Source: CAZSPL01 sp964608735 (lineage in GTDB: Bacteria; JAJVIF01; JAPKYR01; CAZSPL01). From it: a stretch of DNA of 5,048 bases. This document shows, piece by piece, positions 1 to 5,048 of the stretch. Position 1 is the first letter of the stretch. Each line of letters begins with the position of its first letter. The translations under genes were made by a program, and so were the position numbers. Location: contig CAZSPL010000248.1 of the NCBI GenBank assembly GCA_964608735.1, positions 1 through 5,048 on the forward strand, given 5' to 3'. The notes beneath the pieces were generated by a model, which saw nothing but the letters and a program-made list of their open reading frames with translations, did not search any database and was not told where the DNA came from.

Positions 1-2
1 AT

Positions 3-920
3 CAATGTTCTGAATCTGTCGATACTAAGCAGAAGCAGCAAATTATATCAAGCATAAGAGCGCTGAAGAGCATAAATGCTACGGAATCAAGACTTGCAGG
101 CGAAAAACTTGTTTCAGGAGGGGAGGACTCTGTGCCTTTTGTATTGGATTTACTGATTGACAGTATCGAGACCAATAATGCTGTACTACAGAACAAATCT
201 TACATGATAATAAAGCGGATTGGTTCTCCTGCACTGCCCTATATTTCGAAGGAGCTAAATAATGAAAACTGGCAGGTGCGGGAAAGTATGATCGCGCTAA
301 TAGGAGAAAGCGGTGTTGAGGCTTATCCTTATGTCGATGGTGTTATACAAGCTTTTGATGATCCATCTACTGATGTTAGATGGACTTCTTTACAAGCGGC
401 ACGGAAAATTAAACCGAGATTCAGCTTGATATATCCACATATTACTGCGCTACTAAATGATGATGAAGTTGGCATTGTGATAATCGCTTTAGCCCTCATC
501 GGTGATTATGGATGCAAAGCTGCAACCTCGGTCTCTGACATTACTCCAATACGACAAACGGCAGATACTGAGATTCAAAATATGGTTGATGTCACGATTG
601 CTCGGATTGGAGGCACGGAAGAGGATATCGCATTTTTAACAAGTTTTGTGAAGAGGGAAGACGGAACGCCGAGGAGAATAGCTATAAGAAGTCTCAGTCA
701 ATTCTCGGTAGATATTTCAGAGATTGTTAGAGTTTTAATCGAACTACTTAAAGATAAGGATGTTAGACTAATAGCGATCGAGACATTAGGTGAAATCGGC
801 CCAGAAGCAGTTGATGCATTACCAGCATTAAATAGGCTCGCAGAAGATGAAAACGATTTAGTCATGATTGACTACATTTACAGAGCCATTGATGCTATTG
901 AAGGCTCTGGAGCCAGTTAA
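3..920 (+). CDS. HEAT-repeat protein, 5' end cut off by the window edge
   Basis: The frame is open from the left edge to the TAA at 918-920, giving 305 visible residues. They are built almost wholly of paired amphipathic helices in the HEAT / PBS-lyase-like pattern. Examples are the SRLAGEKLVSGGEDSVPFVL stretch near the left edge, WQVRESMIALIGESGVEAYP in the middle, and VRLIAIETLGEIGPEAVDAL near the C-terminus. I count about six or seven repeats, some degenerate. HEAT solenoids are protein-binding scaffolds, and no catalytic motif is visible, so the partner and pathway cannot be named. A GTG at 132 is preceded by GGAGG-like sequence, but the upstream codons already encode a HEAT helix pair, so I read that GTG as an internal valine and place the real start outside the window. 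No signal peptide or membrane segment is seen in the visible part. GC content is near 40-43%, well below the genes to the right. HEAT assignment is firm; function is unknown. Confidence 0.85.
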   Translation, partial: QCSESVDTKQKQQIISSIRALKSINATESRLAGEKLVSGGEDSVPFVLDLLIDSIETNNAVLQNKSYMIIKRIGSPALPYISKELNNENWQVRESMIALIGESGVEAYPYVDGVIQAFDDPSTDVRWTSLQAARKIKPRFSLIYPHITALLNDDEVGIVIIALALIGDYGCKAATSVSDITPIRQTADTEIQNMVDVTIARIGGTEEDIAFLTSFVKREDGTPRRIAIRSLSQFSVDISEIVRVLIELLKDKDVRLIAIETLGEIGPEAVDALPALNRLAEDENDLVMIDYIYRAIDAIEGSGAS

Positions 921-943
921 AAGGAGCAAGCAGCCGTTAAGAG

Positions 944-949
944 TATAAT
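944..949 (+). promoter_or_regulatory. Candidate -10 box (TATAAT) upstream of the YD-repeat ORF
   Basis: A perfect TATAAT hexamer lies 24 bases after the HEAT gene stop and 44 bases before the GTG of the YD ORF. No recognisable TTGACA-like -35 sits 16-18 bases upstream, and there is no TGn extension. In AT-rich sequence such a hexamer can arise by chance, so this is only a candidate start point for transcription of the 994-1290 ORF. Confidence 0.22.
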
Positions 950-974
950 TAGTTATTGAACCCCGATAATTCAT

Positions 975-1005
975 GACAGTCGCCTAGCAGAAAGTGGCAG
1001 TCACC
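975..1005 (+). repeat. Pair of degenerate 10-bp direct repeats, left flank of the YD ORF
   Basis: Two copies of a motif of form GRCRRTCRCC occur here: GACAGTCGCC at 975-984 and GGCAGTCACC at 996-1005, 21 bases apart. Two further copies lie at the other end of the YD ORF (1272-1281 and 1295-1304). The second copy overlaps the GTG start codon region of the ORF. Function is unknown. The copies may be remnants of a duplication or the boundary of an inserted segment, but they are short and imperfect. Confidence 0.35.
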
Positions 1006-1290
1006 TATTACATCCAGCAATACTACGGTAGCCCTGTTGCGACCTATCTGCGAGTACCAAGGCTCTTGGGTTTCAAGAAATATGTGGTAGAATACAATTA
1101 CGACAACATGGGCAGGCTGGTGAACAAGACGGTGCGGGACACGGCGCGGATATACACCGACACGTCGATGCAGGACTCGGGCAACCGGTTCGAGACCGAC
1201 TACCAATACGACGGACGCGGACGGTTCGTGCGCGAGCGGATAATGCGCTACGACCCCTCCAACGGGCGGTTGGCGGTCACCCAGCAATAA
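994..1290 (+). CDS. Short YD-repeat (Rhs-type) ORF, probably a gene fragment
   Basis: This 98-codon ORF starts at GTG, has an in-frame TAG nine bases upstream, and ends in tandem stops (TAA TAG). Residues 33-43 (EYNYDNMGRLV) and 69-79 (DYQYDGRGRFV) match the tyrosine/aspartate YD-repeat consensus of Rhs and wall-associated proteins, 36 residues apart. A third, weaker copy (RYDPSNGRL) follows at 85-93. Full Rhs proteins are usually over 1,000 residues, with many YD repeats, a conserved core end and a variable toxin tip. Here there are only three repeats, with no signal peptide, no core terminus and no toxin domain. The start lacks a convincing Shine-Dalgarno sequence. Residues 1-30 do not resemble YD repeats, and GC content rises from about 49% to above 60% within the ORF, as if two pieces were joined. 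It may be a decayed remnant or a small expressed protein; I favour a remnant. Confidence 0.45.
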   Translation: MAVTYYIQQYYGSPVATYLRVPRLLGFKKYVVEYNYDNMGRLVNKTVRDTARIYTDTSMQDSGNRFETDYQYDGRGRFVRERIMRYDPSNGRLAVTQQ

Positions 1291-1304
1291 TAGCGACAAT
1301 CACC
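1272..1304 (+). repeat. Second pair of the degenerate direct repeat, right flank of the YD ORF
   Basis: GGCGGTCACC at 1272-1281 and GACAATCACC at 1295-1304 repeat the motif seen at 975-1005, here 23 bases apart. The similarity extends further. The copy at 1272 is followed by CAGCAATA, as is the copy at 996 after nine extra bases. The copy at 1295 continues at roughly two-thirds identity with 997-1033 up to the shared end TAGCC. The end of the ORF therefore resembles its own beginning, which suggests an old duplication or element boundary. Confidence 0.35.
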
Positions 1305-1308
1305 CATC

Positions 1309-1327
1309 ATATATTGCAACAATATGT
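1309..1327. other. Small AT-rich inverted repeat downstream of the YD ORF
   Basis: ATATTG at 1311-1316 and CAATAT at 1320-1325 form a perfect 6-bp stem around a CAA loop, extendable by a T-G wobble and one A-T pair. It is not followed by a T-run on either strand and the stem is AT-rich, so it is not a good intrinsic terminator. It could be a weak transcript end or chance. Confidence 0.2.
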
Positions 1328-1357
1328 TAGCCTTGGGCATCTGCGCGAGGAAGCTAC

Positions 1358-1376
1358 TATTCCCGGCATCGGAATA
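1358..1376 (-). terminator. Possible weak hairpin just past the stop of the 782-residue lipoprotein gene
   Basis: TATTCC at 1358-1363 and GGAATA at 1371-1376 form a 6-bp stem with a 7-base loop, beginning five bases after the stop codon of the minus-strand lipoprotein gene. The position suits a 3' end structure in a convergent intergenic region, but the stem is short and has no following U-run, so intrinsic termination is doubtful. Confidence 0.2.
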
Positions 1377-1381
1377 CCCGG

Positions 1382-3730
1382 TTACTCAAGCTCCACATAC
1401 CCGCGGCGGTAATGGAGTTCCCACAGGGAAGAGGATGGATTGTAGGAACAGAACGCGATGTGCCACTTGTCGTCGGGCGTGACCATGAAATCGGTGTATC
1501 CATTCTCGTCGAGCGCGCCGGAAATCACGATAGGCTCGGTCCAGGACGCGCCGCCCGATGTCGATATCGCCGCGTAGATATCATCGACTTCCCACCATAT
1601 AACGCACAACACCGGGGTGCCGTCGAGGACGTAGCGATAGACCGGGTTGTCGCGAAGTTCCACGGCGGATTGGCGTATGACGACTGGATTCGACCACGAT
1701 GCCATATCCGTTGAATGCGTGTAGCAGAGTTGATAATCGCCGGATGCATCGACCGTACGGATGAATGTCACGTGGTACCCGCCCTCGTCGATGTACAGCC
1801 CCGGGTCGTGCGCGTCGCTGGTGCCCGATGCGTCGCCGTCCCATACAACGGTCGTGGCATCCCACACCTGCCAGTCCGACGTGTTATGCGCGAGCTTTAT
1901 CGTGTTGGCGGTCTGGTCGAAGAACGCGACATAGGCGACATCGTCGTACAGCGCGGTCGAACGCACGCGGGAGAGGCGTCCCGGGTCGGAGATGATATAC
2001 TCCGGCACGTATTCGAATCCGTTGGGCACGACTTCGCCGTAAAGCCGGTCCGGGAGAATCGAGCGCTTGAATCCCACCGAGCCCTGCCCGTCGGAAAGCA
2101 CATGCACATAGCGGTCGGCATCCTGGAGTATCTCCTGGTTGTAATCCGGCGGGTCGTTGGCATAGTGCGCGTGGTCATTGGTGAACGGGCTGTAGAAAAG
2201 CGAGTTGCAGTAGCCGTACCAGAACTGCAGCGGGTCGGCGTCGAAATACCAGTGGTTGGCGGTCATCCAGCACCCGTTGTGGAGCGTGCCGATGGCGGGC
2301 CAGATTTTAACCGTGTCGCCGAAGATGATGTCGTAGTAATTCGTGGTGAAGCCATAGTCCCAGTCGTCCCAGTTGTCGCCGGAATCGACCGATTTGACCC
2401 CCATCGACTGCGAGCGATAGAACACCGGCGGCCCGGGTTCTTCCCACCATTCGATGTATGCTATCACCATCTCGTCGTCGACTTCGCGGCATATCGCCGG
2501 GAATTGCTGGTGATGCCCGGCCACCATCGGTTGGATGACGACTTCATCTTCGAGGATGAGGTCCGCCGGGACGGTTGGATTCTCTTCCGCGACCGGGATG
2601 GCGAACATCATATATGCAGCCTGCGTTTTTCCCGGAAGCAGTCCGCCATAGCCGGACGATTCGCATTCGGCGGTGACGAGAATATCGATCGCATCCGGTG
2701 ATGGCGTCGCCGATATGATTTCCACCGCGTATGTCGAATATCCGATACCGCCTCCCGATGGAGTTATGCCCGATGCCGGCGCGAAATTACCGGGGCTTTC
2801 GACCGAAATGATATTCAATTCAGCGTTGAACCAGTCATAGACATCGACTGAAATTTCGAGCGCGCCGCCGGAATCGACGCCGTCGTTCCACAACGTGTTC
2901 TCGACCGTATGAACGGTGATATTCCACGCTTCGGGACGGTTCGCGTCGGGGGCGAAATCATCCGGCGCGGTCCATGGCTGCCCGCCTGTGGGATACCGCC
3001 ACGATGCATCGACCGCATAATTGAATGCGAACGCGCCATCCCCCATGTGGATCGTGAAATGCCGAACATTCTTCGCGCCCGCGCTGAACACGCCGCGCCC
3101 GGACGGGTCGACATCGCTCAACGGGGCACCGGGGTCATCGAGCTCATCGCAGTAATATTTATAGCCGTTCAATGTCGAGGTGAAATTCGCCGCCGAATCG
3201 GGCGTCCCGAGCAGGCCGTCGTTGTAGCCGAATATGGTGCCGGTATTCACCGGGAACTCGACCGGGTTCCACCAGCGCGTGAAGCCGTCGGGATTGAGCA
3301 GCCGGACATCGCCGTCGCCGGGGAGGAGGATATCCGGGTCGGTGAATCCGGCGATGCTTCCATCGGAAATCAGCACCCCGCACACATCGAAGCCGGTGAA
3401 TTCGGTCAGGCCGAGGAACGGGTGGCGCAGGCCGATGTCCGCTTCGATGATGTTGCCGTTGAACTGAAGCGAATCGAGTGTGAGATTCACCAGCGCGGGG
3501 GGTTCGAGGAACGGCAGCGCGTTGAGATGCGTCTCGCTCGTGCGAATGGGAATGACGTCGAGCGTCCGGGATTCCATGTCGGCTTCGAAGCGGTAGAGGC
3601 CCCATAGCTGATGGGCCGCGACGGTTTCACGCGGCGCACCGGGTTCATCATTCGGCTGGGTCATCGAGCCACCCGAGCATCCCGAGAAAAATATTCCGAC
3701 AAGTATTATAAGGATAATGCCTTTACGCAC
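1382..3730 (-). CDS. Large surface lipoprotein with a C-terminal sialidase-like (Asp-box) beta-propeller
   Basis: This complete gene encodes 782 residues. It starts at GTG (3730) with GGAGGT seven bases upstream and ends in TAA at 1382-1384. Residues 1-17 form a basic-hydrophobic signal peptide ending in the lipobox FSGC, with Cys18 as the likely lipidated residue, followed by a Gly/Ser/Pro-rich linker. This points to export and membrane anchoring. Residues of about 40-380 are rich in beta-type sequence, aromatic residues and Asp/Gly/Pro, and I do not recognise the domain. From about 400 to the end the pattern is propeller-like. Blade strands such as VAYVAFFD, YHVTFIRT and WHIAFCSY recur, and Asp-box-like motifs appear at 447-454 (SVDSGDNW), 672-679 (degenerate) and 723-730 (STSGGASW). 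Such motifs occur in sialidases and other BNR-type propellers. I cannot identify a sialidase arginine triad or FRIP motif with confidence, so enzymatic activity is not claimed; ligand binding is equally possible. It is divergent from the lipase-like lipoprotein gene. GC content is about 60-70%. Confidence 0.9.
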   Translation of the reverse strand: MRKGIILIILVGIFFSGCSGGSMTQPNDEPGAPRETVAAHQLWGLYRFEADMESRTLDVIPIRTSETHLNALPFLEPPALVNLTLDSLQFNGNIIEADIGLRHPFLGLTEFTGFDVCGVLISDGSIAGFTDPDILLPGDGDVRLLNPDGFTRWWNPVEFPVNTGTIFGYNDGLLGTPDSAANFTSTLNGYKYYCDELDDPGAPLSDVDPSGRGVFSAGAKNVRHFTIHMGDGAFAFNYAVDASWRYPTGGQPWTAPDDFAPDANRPEAWNITVHTVENTLWNDGVDSGGALEISVDVYDWFNAELNIISVESPGNFAPASGITPSGGGIGYSTYAVEIISATPSPDAIDILVTAECESSGYGGLLPGKTQAAYMMFAIPVAEENPTVPADLILEDEVVIQPMVAGHHQQFPAICREVDDEMVIAYIEWWEEPGPPVFYRSQSMGVKSVDSGDNWDDWDYGFTTNYYDIIFGDTVKIWPAIGTLHNGCWMTANHWYFDADPLQFWYGYCNSLFYSPFTNDHAHYANDPPDYNQEILQDADRYVHVLSDGQGSVGFKRSILPDRLYGEVVPNGFEYVPEYIISDPGRLSRVRSTALYDDVAYVAFFDQTANTIKLAHNTSDWQVWDATTVVWDGDASGTSDAHDPGLYIDEGGYHVTFIRTVDASGDYQLCYTHSTDMASWSNPVVIRQSAVELRDNPVYRYVLDGTPVLCVIWWEVDDIYAAISTSGGASWTEPIVISGALDENGYTDFMVTPDDKWHIAFCSYNPSSSLWELHYRRGYVELE

Positions 3731-3737
3731 TGCTCAT

Positions 3738-3743
3738 ACCTCC
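3738..3743 (-). promoter_or_regulatory. Shine-Dalgarno site deciding the GTG start of the 782-residue lipoprotein
   Basis: On the minus strand GGAGGT lies seven bases before the GTG at 3730. A nearby ATG overlapping the end of this site is in another frame and meets a stop after four codons. The site therefore supports the GTG, which also places a proper lipoprotein signal peptide at the N-terminus. Confidence 0.75.
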
Positions 3744-3749
3744 ATACGC

Positions 3750-3763
3750 GTAGCTATAACTAC
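3750..3763. promoter_or_regulatory. Imperfect 14-bp palindrome in the divergent promoter region
   Basis: GTAGCTATAACTAC is a palindrome except for one mismatched pair (positions 5 and 10). It lies 20 bases upstream of the minus-strand start codon and includes a TATA core that could serve as a minus-strand -10 element. It could be an operator for a dimeric regulator of one or both lipoprotein genes, or simply AT-rich promoter sequence. No flanking -35 is convincing. Confidence 0.25.
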
Positions 3764-3821
3764 AATAAGTCTGATGAGTTTCCGGGAGGGATACTTAGCT
3801 CTCGCCGAACGCGCTTGCTTC

Positions 3822-3830
3822 TGCTAAAAT
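3822..3830 (+). promoter_or_regulatory. Candidate extended -10 promoter for the lipase-like lipoprotein gene
   Basis: TGC immediately followed by TAAAAT fits an extended -10 element (TGnTAnnnT). It ends 28 bases before the ATG, so transcription would start about 20 bases upstream of the coding region and include the strong ribosome binding site. There is no good -35 at 16-18 bases upstream, which an extended -10 can tolerate. The lineage's sigma-factor preferences are unknown. Confidence 0.35.
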
Positions 3831-3842
3831 TTACGGACATTC

Positions 3843-3850
3843 AAAGGAGG
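3843..3850 (+). promoter_or_regulatory. Strong Shine-Dalgarno site of the lipase-like gene
   Basis: AAAGGAGG sits eight bases before the ATG at 3859. This near-ideal match to the 16S 3' end fixes the start, and the resulting N-terminus is a well-formed lipoprotein signal peptide. Confidence 0.8.
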
Positions 3851-3858
3851 GATTCGAG

Positions 3859-5048
3859 ATGAAAACATCGACAAAGATTATCCTGCTTGCGGTAGCGTTG
3901 TTCTTCATATCCGGCATCTTCGGATGCAGCGGCTTAATCGTGCTGCCAGGCCCGGCGGTACCGCCCGCGGCCGAACGTCTTATCACTCAGAGCGTCATCG
4001 GGCCCGACGGCGGCACAATCGATTCGTACTGGTTCAGCATCGTGTTTCAACCGGATGTACTGACCAGGGATACTATGGTCTGTGTTTTCGCAGGTACAAT
4101 ATCGGACGTACCGGAGGGGGTTGTACTCGGGGGGCTCCCGCTGCACATAATCGTGGATTCAGACGGCTATTTCGAATACACCGTGGATTTCAGGACCGAT
4201 GGGTTATCCGTCGCTGGAGGGGATTTCACATCGGCGAATAAATATGTCGACATCTACGGTACCTGGCGGCAGGAAGGGGAATATGAGAGGGCCGCCGCAT
4301 GGGCGAAAAGGGATGGCGGCTCTATCATGGCCACCGTCAACAAGAATGACATCACCATTGCACTGGTCGATTATTCAGGCATCCCGCAGCTCACATCGCC
4401 CGCCATTTTCACCGACGACCCGCGACAGCTCGCGCCGCAATATCAGCGCTACGCCGAGCTCGTCACATTCAACCCGCTGAACCTCGGGCCGTTGAATGGG
4501 CGCATCCCGGTGATTTTCATCCACGGGCTGGATATAACGCTGCCCGATGAGGAGGAGGATTTCCGCGATGACCAGACACCGCATAGCGAAGGCTACTGGG
4601 AAGTGCTTCTCAACCGGTTGAACGGCGTCAACGCGGCATTCACATATTTCAAATTCTTCTGGTATGCCTATCCCACCGGGCTGACTATATGGGGCGAGGA
4701 TGGTTCCGCCGCGCTGCTCGGCGACGAGCTCACCGCGTGGGCGAACACCAACGATCCTGTGCTGCTCGACAAGCCGGTGATTATCATCGCGCACTCGATG
4801 GGCGGACTCGTCGGCCGCGAATACATGGAGCACCAGGGGGGGAATGTATTCCGAATCATGACATTGAATACTCCGCATTATGGCTCACCGCTCGTGAATG
4901 TGGGTTACGACATCGGATGGTTCAATTCGTTTTTCACCGATGGGATAATGGACCTCGCATGCGATGAGACAATCAAATATAAGTACCTGCTGTTCACGCG
5001 CACGTCGGTTGTCGATGAAAACCTCGGATTGAGAGCGCTGAACAACGA
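3859..5048 (+). CDS. Lipase-like alpha/beta hydrolase lipoprotein, 3' end cut off by the window edge
   Basis: The frame is open from the ATG at 3859 to the right edge, giving 396 visible residues. Residues 1-22 are a signal peptide (basic start, hydrophobic core) ending in lipobox IFGC, with Cys23 the predicted lipidated residue. About residues 40-170 form a beta-rich N-terminal module. Its opening GPDGGTID followed by hydrophobic strands is loosely like ZU5/Ig-type modules, but this is weak. The hydrolase begins near residue 215: IPVIFIHG (216-223) supplies the oxyanion-hole HG, AHSMGG (311-316) is the nucleophile elbow with Ser313, and TLNTPHYGSPL (335-345) is typical of lipase, PGAP1-like and DUF676-type serine esterases. 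The Ala before His-Ser is the variant known from Bacillus LipA-type lipases. Asp365 is a possible acid residue; the catalytic His should lie beyond the window. Likely role: ester or lipid hydrolysis at the cell envelope; the substrate is unknown. It is divergent from the 782-residue lipoprotein gene, with 128 bp between start codons. Confidence 0.88.
   Translation, partial: MKTSTKIILLAVALFFISGIFGCSGLIVLPGPAVPPAAERLITQSVIGPDGGTIDSYWFSIVFQPDVLTRDTMVCVFAGTISDVPEGVVLGGLPLHIIVDSDGYFEYTVDFRTDGLSVAGGDFTSANKYVDIYGTWRQEGEYERAAAWAKRDGGSIMATVNKNDITIALVDYSGIPQLTSPAIFTDDPRQLAPQYQRYAELVTFNPLNLGPLNGRIPVIFIHGLDITLPDEEEDFRDDQTPHSEGYWEVLLNRLNGVNAAFTYFKFFWYAYPTGLTIWGEDGSAALLGDELTAWANTNDPVLLDKPVIIIAHSMGGLVGREYMEHQGGNVFRIMTLNTPHYGSPLVNVGYDIGWFNSFFTDGIMDLACDETIKYKYLLFTRTSVVDENLGLRALNN

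Noticed and set aside
3..17. Possible lipobox cysteine (QCSES) at the left edge of the HEAT protein
   Set aside because: Glutamine directly before the cysteine does not fit the Gly/Ala/Ser required by lipoboxes, and the preceding residues are outside the window.
2..196. Minus-strand ORF (64 codons) at the left edge
   Set aside because: It overlaps the plus-strand HEAT frame, which has clear helical-repeat sequence over the same bases.
949..1299. Minus-strand ORF (116 codons) opposite the YD-repeat ORF
   Set aside because: The YD motifs are on the plus strand. The apparent internal repeat (GDCHFLLGDCHEL) is just the reverse reading of the direct DNA repeats at 975-1005.
975..1330. CRISPR-like or integron attC-like reading of the repeats around the YD ORF
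   Set aside because: The repeats are about 10 bp, degenerate and unevenly spaced, with no uniform spacers and no attC-type core sites. Neither a CRISPR array nor an integron is supported.
1715..2701. Long plus-strand ORF (328 codons) antisense to the large lipoprotein gene
   Set aside because: Its translation is Arg/Val/His-rich with no recognisable domain or signal. It is the expected open antisense frame of a GC-rich gene, and the minus-strand frame has an SD site, signal peptide and repeated motifs.
2909..3607. Plus-strand ORF (232 codons) antisense to the lipoprotein N-terminal half
   Set aside because: Same reason: a low-complexity Arg/Glu/Val-rich shadow frame lying wholly inside a well-supported gene.
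4375..4878. Minus-strand ORF (167 codons) opposite the lipase-like gene
   Set aside because: It is antisense to the conserved hydrolase motifs (HG, AHSMGG, TPHYGSP), which fix the plus strand as coding.

Overview
The window looks like bacterial chromosome from a diderm (Gram-negative-type) organism. Two of its genes encode proteins with N-terminal lipoprotein signal peptides, genes are closely packed, and starts are preceded by GGAGG-type Shine-Dalgarno sequences. Gene content (HEAT-repeat protein, YD-repeat fragment, large propeller lipoprotein, secreted lipase-like hydrolase) resembles what is common in metagenome-derived candidate phyla, but the sequence does not allow a secure taxonomic call. 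I see no rRNA, tRNA, CRISPR array, insertion sequence or phage module.

Layout, left to right. (1) Positions 3-920, plus strand: the 3' part of a HEAT-repeat protein gene whose reading frame runs off the left edge. It is clearly more AT-rich (about 40-43% GC in hand-counted lines) than the right two-thirds of the window. (2) Positions 921-1381: a poorly conserved-looking stretch holding a 98-codon plus-strand ORF (994-1290) with YD-repeat (Rhs-type) motifs. It is flanked by copies of a short degenerate direct repeat and followed by two small hairpins. GC content rises from about 40-50% to over 60% inside this ORF. (3) Positions 1382-3730, minus strand: a complete 782-residue lipoprotein with an unrecognised N-terminal half and a C-terminal half that looks like a sialidase/Asp-box beta-propeller. 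(4) Positions 3731-3858: a 128-bp divergent intergenic region with Shine-Dalgarno sequences for both flanking genes, a candidate extended -10 promoter and an imperfect 14-bp palindrome. (5) Positions 3859 to the right edge, plus strand: the 5' part (396 codons) of a second lipoprotein, an alpha/beta hydrolase of the lipase/PGAP1-like type with an AHSMGG nucleophile elbow. It runs off the right edge.

How the parts may work together: the two divergent lipoprotein genes share one intergenic region and could be co-regulated as cell-envelope or surface proteins, one a probable esterase/lipase and the other a probable propeller-fold binding protein or glycosidase relative. This is inference from arrangement only. 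The HEAT gene and YD fragment differ in base composition and face the lipoprotein gene convergently, so they are probably independent of it. I found no strong evidence for a new multi-gene system. The most curious parts are the YD fragment with its flanking repeats and the unclassified N-terminal domain of the 782-residue lipoprotein.
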